Below, one piece after another: positions 23,928 through 32,421 of a DNA stretch of 62,253 nucleotides (position 1 is its first letter; each line of letters starts with the position of its first letter). Below the pieces are notes generated by a model. It saw only the letters and a program-made list of their open reading frames with translations, did not search any database and had not been told where the DNA came from. A program made the position numbers and the translations under genes. This DNA comes from Chloroflexota bacterium (lineage in GTDB: Bacteria; Chloroflexota; Dormibacteria; Dormibacterales; Dormibacteraceae), in the NCBI GenBank assembly GCA_005880695.1, contig VBGR01000042.1:1-62253 (forward strand), in the 5' to 3' direction.

Positions 23928-24239
23928 GTGAGAGCAAGAATTCTGTTGCCAGGAATCGTTTCCGCGGCGGGAGCGGCGATGCTCCTTACGAGCGCCGCCT
24001 TGGCGTATGAAACGCCGGCACCTGGCGGCGGCGGCGTCGGCGGGGGAACGGCCACCGGCGGCGTCAGCGGAACAACGGCGACCGGCGGCGTCAGCGCGGG
24101 CAGCGCGACGCTCCCGAACACCTCGGCGGACCGACCTGCCAAGGGCGTCGACCCAATCCTGATCGCGGGGACCGCGGCGGGTGGCGGCCTGATCCTGCTG
24201 AGTGGGCTGGGACTCGCCTACCGGCGGCGCCTGTCCTAA
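23928..24239 (+). CDS. Small LPNTS-type sortase substrate
   Basis: 103 residues: signal peptide (1-27, ending ALA), a Gly/Thr-rich spacer (GGGGVGGGTATGGVSG), sorting signal LPNTS at 62-66, a hydrophobic helix at 76-97 and a YRRRLS tail. This is a complete cell-wall sorting signal with Ser in place of the usual Gly. The mature protein would be only about 38 residues of flexible Gly/Thr/Ser sequence, so it may be a surface linker, a glycan anchor or a pilin-like tip. AGGAGAG lies 10 nt before the GTG. The 99-bp gap before it holds an inverted repeat TTTCG-ATT-CGAAA at 23888-23900, possibly a binding site. Confidence 0.82.
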   Translation: MRARILLPGIVSAAGAAMLLTSAALAYETPAPGGGGVGGGTATGGVSGTTATGGVSAGSATLPNTSADRPAKGVDPILIAGTAAGGGLILLSGLGLAYRRRLS

Positions 24240-24261
24240 GGCGCGCGGCAGCGCGCAGCAA

Positions 24262-25482
24262 GTGAACATCTGTTTCGTTTCCCGGGAGTATCCGACCGAG
24301 GATCACGCCGGTGGCATCGGCACGTACACCGAGAAGACGGCGCGAGCCCTGGCACGCCTGGGCGAGCGCGTCTCAGTGATAACAGAGGCGGTGGACCAGC
24401 CCTCAGTCCGTGTGGAGGAGGGCGTCACGGTCCACCGCCTGCCGAGGTCGGAAGGGACACGCGTGGGACGATTGCCGCATGCCCGCACGCTGGCCCGCAC
24501 GCGGGCCGTAGCCGAAGCCGTCTGGCAGCTCGCCGAGCCACCCGACATCCTGCAGGCCTGCGAGCACGGCGCCGAGGCCTTCTGGTACTCGCTGCACGCG
24601 CATCCCCGGACCAAGCTTGTGACGCGGCTGGCAACACCCACCGCGGTCGTGGCGGAGCTCAGTCCCAATGCTGGGCTGGGCGCCCTCAAGGTTGCCTGCC
24701 TGGACTGGCTCGAACGGGCCCAAGTCCGGCGGAGTGACGCAGTCTTTTCGATGACCGACGCCCTGGCGGATGTGGTCTGCCGGCGTTGGCGCATCCCACG
24801 CACAGAGGTCGCCACCGTCCACACCGGCGTCGACTTCGCGGAGCGCTTCGAAGCTGATCCCGCGCCGCTGCCTCCAGAGCTCGAGGGAGTCGAGTTCCTC
24901 CTCTATTTCGGCCGGCTCGAGGAGCGCAAGGGCGTCCACATCCTGGCCGAGGCGCTGCCTGAGATTCTGGCTGCCCATCCGGAGCTCCATTGCGTGTTCG
25001 CCGGCAACAACTTCCTCAGCTACCGAGGCGGGACGATGCAGGAGTTCGTCGAGCGCTGCAACGCCGCGTACCGCGACCGTCTCCACTTCTATCCCCGGGT
25101 GCCGCAGAAGCAGCTTCACAGCTTGCTCGCAGCAGCGCTGCTGGCAGTTCTGCCTTCGCTCTGGGAGGCGCTCGCCAATGCGACCCTGGAAGCCCAAGAC
25201 ATGGGCCGGCCCGTCGTGGCCACCACCGGCTGCGGGTTTGGCGAGGTCGTCGAGGACGGCCGAACCGGCCTCCTCGTGCCTCCGGGCGACGTCGCCGCGT
25301 TGCGGGGAGCCCTGCTGGACCTGCTGGCCGACCGCCGGGCCCTTGCGGAGATGTCCGTGGCCGCCAAGGAGCGGACCCGCGAAGTCTTCAGCCTGGACCG
25401 GACGGCGCAGGAGCACCTCGCTTTTTACCGCGCCCTTTTGGATGTTCCGGCGCCTGCCCCCCTGGGGGTGGTGACCGCTTGA
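24262..25482 (+). CDS. GT4-family glycosyltransferase
   Basis: 406 residues from a GTG (VNICFVSREYPTEDHAGGIG), the usual GT4 N-terminus with the donor/acceptor loop GGIGTYTEKTARAL. The C-terminal domain shows VHTGVDFAERF, LYFGRLEERKGVHILAEALP, LHCVFAGNN, HFYPRVPQKQLHSLLAAALL and SLWEALANATLEAQDMGRPV followed by VATTGCGFGEVVEDGRTGLL. SLWEALANATLE carries the E-x7-E nucleotide-sugar loop in modified form. It is a retaining glycosyltransferase, cytoplasmic or peripheral. It begins an operon with the methyltransferase, the large protein and the flippase, linked by 4-nt overlaps. Confidence 0.9.
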   Translation: MNICFVSREYPTEDHAGGIGTYTEKTARALARLGERVSVITEAVDQPSVRVEEGVTVHRLPRSEGTRVGRLPHARTLARTRAVAEAVWQLAEPPDILQACEHGAEAFWYSLHAHPRTKLVTRLATPTAVVAELSPNAGLGALKVACLDWLERAQVRRSDAVFSMTDALADVVCRRWRIPRTEVATVHTGVDFAERFEADPAPLPPELEGVEFLLYFGRLEERKGVHILAEALPEILAAHPELHCVFAGNNFLSYRGGTMQEFVERCNAAYRDRLHFYPRVPQKQLHSLLAAALLAVLPSLWEALANATLEAQDMGRPVVATTGCGFGEVVEDGRTGLLVPPGDVAALRGALLDLLADRRALAEMSVAAKERTREVFSLDRTAQEHLAFYRALLDVPAPAPLGVVTA

Positions 25483-26174
25483 TCGGACCCGACGTCTACG
25501 TCAGCGGCAGCTATGTCGAGCACTTCCAGCCCGAGGGCCGGCGCAACCCCTTCCGCGACCTCTACGCCGCCAAGCGGCGCAAGGTTGTCGCGGAGATCGA
25601 GCGGCAGGTCCCGACCGGCGGCTCCGTGCTCGACCTGGGCGGCGGCCCGGGGCGGATGGCGGTACCCCTCGCAGCCCGATACCGCGTCACGCTTGCGGAC
25701 CTCTCCGAGGACATGCTCCGTATCGCCGGCGCCGATGCCGCCGCGGCCGGGACAGCTGCCAACCTGGCGCTTACCCAGCTGGACGCTGGTAGCCCTCTGC
25801 CGTTTGCAGACGGCGCCTTCGACGCCGCGCTCTGCGTCGACCTTCTTGTGCACCTGCCCGCCCCGCACGCTGCATTGAGCGAGCTGCACCGGGTCTTGAA
25901 GCCGGGTGGTCTGCTTGTCGCCGACGTCAGCAACCGGGAGCCGTGGTGGATCCTGCGCTATCCGCGCGCCCTTGGGCGCCGGCCGAGACAGTGGGCGTCA
26001 GCCTGGCGCGCGGGCGGCGTCCGGCCCGAGTGGCAGGGCCTGGTCCGGCACTACCGCCTCGGCGAATTCCTGGCGATGCTGCGCCAGGCGGGCTTCGCCT
26101 GCGAGCGAGAGTGGCATTACGGGCCGGCCTGGTGTCCCAAGTGGTTCCTCGCGGTTTGCCGACCGAGCGGATGA
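25479..26174 (+). CDS. Class I SAM-dependent methyltransferase
   Basis: 231 residues from a TTG that overlaps the previous stop (TTGA). SAM-binding motif I is VLDLGGGPGRMAVPLAARY, with an acidic loop VTLADLSEDML, motif II/IV FDAALCVDLLVHLP and the post-motif LHRVLKPGGLLVADVSN of the Methyltransf_11 group. Such enzymes methylate small molecules or sugars. In this glycan locus it may cap or decorate a sugar residue, but the acceptor cannot be seen. It is coupled to the glycosyltransferase upstream and the large protein downstream. Confidence 0.88.
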   Translation: MIGPDVYVSGSYVEHFQPEGRRNPFRDLYAAKRRKVVAEIERQVPTGGSVLDLGGGPGRMAVPLAARYRVTLADLSEDMLRIAGADAAAAGTAANLALTQLDAGSPLPFADGAFDAALCVDLLVHLPAPHAALSELHRVLKPGGLLVADVSNREPWWILRYPRALGRRPRQWASAWRAGGVRPEWQGLVRHYRLGEFLAMLRQAGFACEREWHYGPAWCPKWFLAVCRPSG

Positions 26175-28252
26175 GAACCAGTCGTCCGCGGCCCAAGCTG
26201 TTGCTCTTTTGCGCGCGCTACGGCTTCTCGCAGAAGAACGCGATCGCGGCGACGCTGGCCTGGGCGGCAGAGACCCAGGGTTTCGCATTCGACGTCTATT
26301 ACGACGCCGTGCGGGGTGGCCGGCACTACGGCGGGGGAGAGCCCGGCCACCACGGGCTCGCCCTGCTCACCGGTGGCCTGGTCAGCGGCGGGCGCCACCT
26401 GGAGGCGCTCACGACAGCTCTCCACCGCTTCGAGACCACCGTCATTTGCGCCGGGCCCGTGGCGTTTGCCAACCCGCTGGCTGCCCTGTCAGGCGACGCG
26501 GGCGCCGCAGTCCACCTGGTTCGCGAAGACCTGGTCGAGATCTACGAAGCTGCCTTCGGGGCCCTCGGCGTCGCCTGGCCCGACCTGGCCGTGATGCTGG
26601 AGCCAGAGCCGGTGCCGGGCCTCGCCGATGTCGACGCCTACCTCTGGCCAGAAGTCTTCCACCGGCAGGCCCTGGGTCTCGCGTCGGGGGCGCGGCCGGA
26701 GGAGCTCAGGGCTATCCTGGATCGCCAGGTCCGCGTGCTCATCGCCTGCGGATTGTCGGCGGACAGGCGGGCTGAGCTGGCCGGGGAGGGCTTCCGTGTG
26801 CTCGACCTCGGAGGCGTGGACCCGGCCGACGACTATGCCTCGCTCACGGCCCGGATAGCCCGCCGCTGGAGCGAAGGCCGGCGCGGCTGGATGCTGGCTG
26901 ACCCGGTCCTGGCCGCTTACTGGCTGCCTGTCGCCTGCCGCGAGCGGAGGGCCCTGATCTACAGCAAGCCGGCAGCGAAGGTGCTCGACTCGCTGGCGGG
27001 TGACATCGCCGCGACGCCGGGCCCGGCCGTGCTTGGCCGCCAGACCGAAGATGCGGACTTCTTCCAGCTGTCCGAGCTCGGCCAGTGCTTGCAGGTGGTC
27101 GATCCCGGTCGCCCGCCGCTCCCCGTCCTCCTGACCCAGCCGGCGGGCTGGGCGGCTGTCGAATCCATCGCGGAATCGGGTGAGCCAAGCGATGCCGAGC
27201 TGCTGGCGTTCGCGAGCGAGGGTCGCGTGCTGGTCTCGCTCCTCTTCTGGACCGGGATGATCCGCGAGCTCGAGAACCTTTACGCGCTCGCCGACCTGGT
27301 GTCCCTGACCGGCCTCAAAGCCGGCTTCGTGCTGACCGCCCAGAGCTTCGCCCAGCGACCCTCGCCCCTCGACCTGCTGACGGTGCCGCGTGACCAGGGC
27401 GGTCTCTATCCGCACGTCGAGGTCCTGCTGGGGAGCTCTGGCACGGGCGTCTCGATCGAGTCATCCCTCGGTTCGCAGCGGCTGGCCGAGCACCTGGCAG
27501 GCGCTCGCCGGGAGCTCGACGACCTTGGCGTGCCCGCCGCGCTCAGACCCTCCGGCTGGTGGGCGACGATGGACGCCCGGCTAATCCGCCGGCCGCGCTG
27601 GCAATCGCCCGGACCGCTAGGTTGGAACCCGGCCTCGCCTTACCGGTTGCAGTTCCGCTTCCAGCCGGGACAGGGCCACCAAGCAAACGATCGCGACGCC
27701 CGCGCCGGGGCCCTGCGAGAGAACCTGGCCGGACGCCTCAAGGGCTCCCGGCTGCGCTCGTTCTTCCGTGCTTACCGCCCGTACGAGGAATTCGCCCCAG
27801 GGCCCTTCTCCGCCGAGATCGCGGATGCCGTCCGGCACGCGGGATTCACCTACATGTTCAGCAAGAGCGGCTTCGGGTCTCCGCCACGCGTGCTCTACGA
27901 GAAAGGCGAGTTCGTTGCCTTGAATTACACAGCGGGGCGCTGGGATGGCTGGACGCCTTTCGAGACCATCAACGACGTCGCCGATCTCCGCCAGGCCGAG
28001 AAGGAATTGCTCGCAACCAACCAGCCCGGATGGCTCGTGGGCACCCTCGACAGCTGCCTCTGGGCCTTCTCGGGCGAGCTCTGGCGAGCGGCCCCGGGGC
28101 TGGCCGCGATCGCCCGGTTTGCAGCGTCGGGAGGCTCCTCCGGCCGGCTCCTGAACGTGACGCCGCGAGTGGTGGCGCGCTACGCGCGGCTGCTCAGCTC
28201 GCGAGGATCCCTGGCCGTCCCCCGGGGCGGCGCCACCCGGGTGACCGGATGA
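26171..28252 (+). CDS. Large unrecognised protein with polysaccharide-deacetylase-like C-terminus
   Basis: 693 residues, no signal peptide or membrane helix. The N-terminal half resembles GT-B or nucleotide-binding Rossmann folds (PKLLLFCARYGFSQKNAIAA, VRVLIACGLSADRRAEL). The C-terminal third has SLGSQRLAEHLAGARRELDD followed by LGVPAALRPSGWWATMD, and AEIADAVRHAGFTYMFSKSG, a pattern like the late strands of polysaccharide deacetylases where a coached barrel ends. It may be a fusion of a transferase-like and deacetylase-like unit, in the same style as the protein at 17754. ATGA overlaps bind it to the methyltransferase and flippase genes. No named family is recognised, so the role is unknown. 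Confidence 0.55.
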   Translation: MRTSRPRPKLLLFCARYGFSQKNAIAATLAWAAETQGFAFDVYYDAVRGGRHYGGGEPGHHGLALLTGGLVSGGRHLEALTTALHRFETTVICAGPVAFANPLAALSGDAGAAVHLVREDLVEIYEAAFGALGVAWPDLAVMLEPEPVPGLADVDAYLWPEVFHRQALGLASGARPEELRAILDRQVRVLIACGLSADRRAELAGEGFRVLDLGGVDPADDYASLTARIARRWSEGRRGWMLADPVLAAYWLPVACRERRALIYSKPAAKVLDSLAGDIAATPGPAVLGRQTEDADFFQLSELGQCLQVVDPGRPPLPVLLTQPAGWAAVESIAESGEPSDAELLAFASEGRVLVSLLFWTGMIRELENLYALADLVSLTGLKAGFVLTAQSFAQRPSPLDLLTVPRDQGGLYPHVEVLLGSSGTGVSIESSLGSQRLAEHLAGARRELDDLGVPAALRPSGWWATMDARLIRRPRWQSPGPLGWNPASPYRLQFRFQPGQGHQANDRDARAGALRENLAGRLKGSRLRSFFRAYRPYEEFAPGPFSAEIADAVRHAGFTYMFSKSGFGSPPRVLYEKGEFVALNYTAGRWDGWTPFETINDVADLRQAEKELLATNQPGWLVGTLDSCLWAFSGELWRAAPGLAAIARFAASGGSSGRLLNVTPRVVARYARLLSSRGSLAVPRGGATRVTG

Positions 28253-29580
28253 GCTTGCTCGCCATCTCGGCTCCTGCGTCGCTGGCGCGCCTGCGCCGGG
28301 TAGCGGACCTGAACCTGCTCCGCTCATCCGCAGTCGTTTTCACCGGTACCGCGGTGGCTCGCCTCCTCGCCTTCCTCTTCTACATCGCAGCCGCGCGACT
28401 CCTGGCGCCGGCGGATTACGGGCTGGTCGCCTACACGCTGGCGGTCGTCGCCGTGGCTTCGATGCTGGTGTCCACGGCGCCTCTCGGGATGTCCCGCTTC
28501 GTAGCTCGCCACGCAGAAGACCGCACCCGCCAGGGGGCCTTCGTCACGAATTGGGCCGGTTTCGTAGCGATGGCGCTGGTGTGCAGCACCGTCGTGTTCC
28601 TGATGCTCGCTCCACTGGCCCGGATCTCCGGCTGGCTGCTCCTGGCCGTGGTAGTGAACCTGGCCAACATCGCGGTCTTCGAAACCTACACGCAGCTGCA
28701 GCGAGGCCTTTGCCGATTCGTCCCGATGGTTGGCTACTACATCCTGACCAACCTCCTCCAGCTGGTCGCCCTCGGCGCTGCGGGGTTGATGGGCTGGCGC
28801 ACGCCCGCCGTCGTCGTCGTCATCTACGGCCTCTCCGCGATCGCGGCCTTCGCCGTGGTGCAGGTGTCGATGCCGACCTCGCTCGCGTTCGACGCTTCCA
28901 AACTCGCCTGGAGCCGGGTGCGCCAGATCGTCCGCTACATGCGCCCCTTGTTGATCCAGTCCGTGTTCTACGCGGTCTGGTGGTCGGCGGACCTGATCCT
29001 GGTCCAGCGCTTCCTCCACCCGGCGGCGACCGGCAACTACGCCGCCGCCAAGACCCTCGCCCAGCTCTTGATGTTGGCGCCCTACGCGATCGGCATGTCG
29101 GTCACGCCGTACATCGCCCGCCTGCCCGACTCGGCGCTGCGGCGCTACTTCTCACGCTTGCTGGCGTTCTCCGCCCTCGCGGTGCTGCCCCTGAGCGGTG
29201 CGGTCCTCCTCTTCGCCCGGCCTCTGACCCTGCTCGCCTACGGCGCCAAGTACCCGCATGCGGTCGATGCCTTGACACCGCTTGTCGTCGGCGTCGCCCT
29301 GCACGGGCTCTATGTCGTCACCGCAGCCTCCTGGGGTGCCCTCGGCCGGCCGAAGATCAGCGCCTTCGCCACCGGCCTCGGAATGGTTGCGACGGTCTCG
29401 ACCGCATTGCTCCTGATCCCTCACCAGGGACTGGTCGGGGGCGGGATCGCCTTTGCGGCCGGCGCCGGGCTCCAGGTGGTGGCCGTCGGCGCTTACACGA
29501 TCTGGGGCATCTATTCGGGATCAGGTCCGCGGCTCGGTCACCTGCCGGACGCCGCCCTGCCGGCCTTTGAATCGGATTGA
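28249..29580 (+). CDS. Polysaccharide flippase (Wzx/MATE-like)
   Basis: 443 residues with 12-14 membrane helices and the Polysacc_synt fold: AVVFTGTAVARLLAFLFYIA, AARLLAPADYGLVAYTLAVV, ATGNYAAAKTLAQLL and YGAKYPHAVDALTPLVVGVA. It would move lipid-linked repeat units across the membrane. It is clearly a paralogue of the protein at 32346-33719 on the other strand: they share RLLxPADYGL, ATGNYAAAKTLAQ, ARY/RPxLL and GAKYPxAxxALTPLV. ATGA coupling to the upstream gene. Its 3' end overlaps the convergent fusion gene by 60 nt. Confidence 0.92.
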   Translation: MSLLAISAPASLARLRRVADLNLLRSSAVVFTGTAVARLLAFLFYIAAARLLAPADYGLVAYTLAVVAVASMLVSTAPLGMSRFVARHAEDRTRQGAFVTNWAGFVAMALVCSTVVFLMLAPLARISGWLLLAVVVNLANIAVFETYTQLQRGLCRFVPMVGYYILTNLLQLVALGAAGLMGWRTPAVVVVIYGLSAIAAFAVVQVSMPTSLAFDASKLAWSRVRQIVRYMRPLLIQSVFYAVWWSADLILVQRFLHPAATGNYAAAKTLAQLLMLAPYAIGMSVTPYIARLPDSALRRYFSRLLAFSALAVLPLSGAVLLFARPLTLLAYGAKYPHAVDALTPLVVGVALHGLYVVTAASWGALGRPKISAFATGLGMVATVSTALLLIPHQGLVGGGIAFAAGAGLQVVAVGAYTIWGIYSGSGPRLGHLPDAALPAFESD

Positions 29581-32421
29581 AGCTGGTTTGAGGCGAGAGA
29601 GAGGGAGGGGGAAGCCTCTGAAACTCAAGCAGCAGGCGAACAGGGTCTGGCACGCCCAGGCCAGCTTGGCCCCGCTCGACTCGTAGGCCGCCGCACGGAG
29701 GAAGGAGAAGAGCACCCGCGCGGGCTGGCTGAGCTCAGGCTGGCGGCACGCTGAGCAACGGCCGGGCCGGTGGCCCAACAGGCGGGCCGCTGCCTCTTCG
29801 AAGCCGGCTTGATAAGAATGACTCATAACGCTGACGCCTGGCGTTGCCCGGACCTGAGCGCTGGCGTGGCTCGGGACGCAGGCCAGTCGCGCCAGCTTCA
29901 GCATCGGCTGGTCCGACTCACTGTCTCCGACCGCCAGCGCCAGCCAGGGCCTCTCTTCATGACGCAGGCCGAGTTGAGCCGCCAGTGCCACCAGGCCGGT
30001 GGCTTTGGTCACCCCGGTCACCATGAAATCCGTCTGCCCAAGGCCCTGGATCGTCCTCACTGCCCCAGGCGGCGCCGCCGCCAGCGCCTGCTCGATCTGC
30101 TCCGGCAGCAGCGGGAGGCGCCGGCCGTTCGCACCGCGCCGGTAGGCGCGGACGGCAACCATCGAGCCCGGATCAAGCCGCAGGTCAGGCTGGCTTTCGA
30201 GGAATGCTCGAACCCGCGCGAGGTGGACGCGCTCGTTCTCGCTGAGCAGATTCCGCGCGGTCCCCTGCGCGGTCACGTAAACGACGGCCCCGTATTCGGC
30301 AACGCCGCCCACGAGGTGGTAGGCGAGACAGCGGTCGCGGATTTCGGCCAGTGAGCGCCCGCTTGCAAGCACGGCACTGTAGCCGTGGAGGGCCAGGGCC
30401 CGGAGCGTGCGGGCCGATTCCAGGCTGAGAGCGCAAATGCCGAGCGGGGTGGTCTCCAGCACTCCGTCGAGATCGATGGCGCAAAGCGCGCCCGTCCTTG
30501 CCGGCCGCAGGTCGGCCAGCCAGGTCGCCTCGAAATAGCGCTGAAAGCACCTGGCAGCCGAGCGCTCGAGCTCGGGATCGGCGAGCTCCGGCTCGGAACG
30601 GCGGCTCAAGAGGTGGGCGAGCTGGTAGATCAGCCACCGCTCTTGATCCGGAGGCTTCCCCTCCGCCGCCGCGAAGGCGATGCTCAGCTTGGACTGGAGA
30701 CCGTCGGCGGCCCCTGCCACGGCGCCTGCGAGGTCGTAGAGCTGATCGAAGCAAACCAGCTCGTAGCTGTCGAACGCTCGCTCCGCGTAGCCGATCTTCT
30801 TCAGCTCGCGGCCGTCAGATCCGGTGGCGAACCAGTTCTCGAAGCTCGTCTTGCCGTCGATGACTGACGGCTCTCGGACCTCGAGCAGCCGCCGGGCCAA
30901 ATCCTCTGTCAACGGGTAGGCCAGGAACCTCAAGCGGCCGAACGGTTGGGCCAGGAACCTGCCGACCCACCGCGCGAGCGTCTGGCGCCGCCGCAGGCGC
31001 CGGCTGGGGTCGTCGGGGAGGCCCAGCGCCCGCGCGCGCTCTCCCACGTAACTCACGATCGACTCGGCCACCCGACCCAGGTCGGCTTCAGCGCCGAGAC
31101 GCCCAGACTCCGGCAGCCACTCGCGGAGCAGGATTCCCCCTGAGACCCCGTAGACGGCTGGCAAGAAGGTCGGGAGCCGCTCCGCGACCGCCAGCGTCTG
31201 GCCCCCGAAGTAGCCGAGTCCGACTCCCTCGGCGTATACGCGCCGGGTTTCGGTAAGCCGCCCGGAAAGGGCGATCTCGACCTCGTACTGTGCACGAGCG
31301 TGGCCGCGTCGCTCCCCACCGTCCAGGGACAGCCGCCGAACCGCTCCCACCCGGCCGCTGGGCGCCAGCAGCTTGGCCAGCGCCGCCTGGACGGCTTCCG
31401 ACGCCAGCTGGCGGTGGACCTGCCAGTGCTCCCAGGGCAGGACCAGCAGGGGATGGGCAAGCAGCGACTGCGGGGGCGGCGAGCCGGCGGCGTAGGTCTG
31501 CGCCAGCGGGACCAGCGATCCAGGCCGGACCCCCAGCCGGCCGAGCAAGAGCGCAGCCTTGGCCAGCGTCCCCCAGGTCCTGGGTGGGTCGTCCACCAGA
31601 AGGACGAGAGCGTCGCGCCGCACGGCCTGGCGCAGCTGCCGGCGCTCCCCAGGCAACCAGCGCGTCCCCAGCCTGAGCGTCATCCAGGTCACCTCGCGCT
31701 GCCCAGCGGCTTCCAAGGCTGCGGCCGCCAGGGGCGCGAGGTAGGAGCCAGACGTGCGAACACCGACCACCAGCGCCGGCCGATCTCGATCGCGACAGAG
31801 CTCCGCGACGCGCCGGACCAGCTCCTCCACGTCTTCCGGGGACTGGTCCTGGCTCAGAAATCCGCTGGGCAGCCGCAGCAGGTCGTGGCGGACGCGGCCC
31901 GGCAGCCTGGCAATCTCGCTCTTGAGCCGCTTCGCTCGCGAAAGCAGCTCCGGGCCAGCTGAGTCCGGAACCTCCTCCTTCGCCAGAGCGACCCGCGCCA
32001 AGTCTCCGACCAGGGCCGCGCTGAGAGCGTGGCAGCGGGCGGCCCTGGACCAGTTTAGGAACCGGCTTTCTGGCATCCACAAGACTGTTGCCGCCAACTG
32101 GCAGGCGACAGCGGCAAGCCGCCAGGGGCGACCCCTGAAGGAGCCTAGCCGGACCGCCGCCCGGCCGGCCAGCGGCTCAGGGTGCAGGGCGTCATCGAGG
32201 ATCTGGTCGATTCCAGCCGCGAGCAGGAAGGAGTCCAGCCAGAAGCCGGCCGCCACCTGGTCGACCAGGAGCTCGCCCAGTACCTGGCAGTCGTTCAGAA
32301 GGTTGTAAAGACGGAGGGGAGCTGGCGCGGCGGCGGGACGCTGAATCAGCCTCTGACCTCCGCGAACCCAGCCACGGCTTCGTCGGGCAGCTGGCCGAGG
32401 CGCACAACCGGTCCCAACCAA
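29521..32421 (-). CDS. Multi-domain protein: PRTase-like, kinase-like and HAD phosphatase-like parts
   Basis: 966 residues from a TTG at 32421, with a GTG at 32256 as alternative. N-terminus (35-75) LRLYNLLNDCQVLGELLVDQ is helical. About 205-330 looks like a phosphoribosyltransferase: RPALVVGVRTSGSYLAPLAA and DALVLLVDDPPRTWGT (the acidic PRPP loop). About 380-600 is kinase/APH-like, with VIDGKTSFENW and FDSYELVCFDQLYDLAGAV. About 645-880 is a HAD phosphatase of the Cof/sucrose-phosphatase type: AIDLDGVLETTP, VLASGRSLAEI and VAVGDSESDQPML. No member of this architecture is familiar to me. It lies between two inverted flippase genes; a nucleotide-sugar or glycan phosphorylation role is speculation. 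Confidence 0.7.
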   Translation of the reverse strand: MVGTGCAPRPAARRSRGWVRGGQRLIQRPAAAPAPLRLYNLLNDCQVLGELLVDQVAAGFWLDSFLLAAGIDQILDDALHPEPLAGRAAVRLGSFRGRPWRLAAVACQLAATVLWMPESRFLNWSRAARCHALSAALVGDLARVALAKEEVPDSAGPELLSRAKRLKSEIARLPGRVRHDLLRLPSGFLSQDQSPEDVEELVRRVAELCRDRDRPALVVGVRTSGSYLAPLAAAALEAAGQREVTWMTLRLGTRWLPGERRQLRQAVRRDALVLLVDDPPRTWGTLAKAALLLGRLGVRPGSLVPLAQTYAAGSPPPQSLLAHPLLVLPWEHWQVHRQLASEAVQAALAKLLAPSGRVGAVRRLSLDGGERRGHARAQYEVEIALSGRLTETRRVYAEGVGLGYFGGQTLAVAERLPTFLPAVYGVSGGILLREWLPESGRLGAEADLGRVAESIVSYVGERARALGLPDDPSRRLRRRQTLARWVGRFLAQPFGRLRFLAYPLTEDLARRLLEVREPSVIDGKTSFENWFATGSDGRELKKIGYAERAFDSYELVCFDQLYDLAGAVAGAADGLQSKLSIAFAAAEGKPPDQERWLIYQLAHLLSRRSEPELADPELERSAARCFQRYFEATWLADLRPARTGALCAIDLDGVLETTPLGICALSLESARTLRALALHGYSAVLASGRSLAEIRDRCLAYHLVGGVAEYGAVVYVTAQGTARNLLSENERVHLARVRAFLESQPDLRLDPGSMVAVRAYRRGANGRRLPLLPEQIEQALAAAPPGAVRTIQGLGQTDFMVTGVTKATGLVALAAQLGLRHEERPWLALAVGDSESDQPMLKLARLACVPSHASAQVRATPGVSVMSHSYQAGFEEAAARLLGHRPGRCSACRQPELSQPARVLFSFLRAAAYESSGAKLAWACQTLFACCLSFRGFPLPLSRLKPASIRFKGRQGGVRQVTEPRT

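Noticed and set aside
27559-28248. Possible extra N-terminal extension of the flippase at 28249
   Set aside because: The frame is open but lies opposite in phase to the well supported 693-residue gene; the ATGA overlap at 28249 is a better start.
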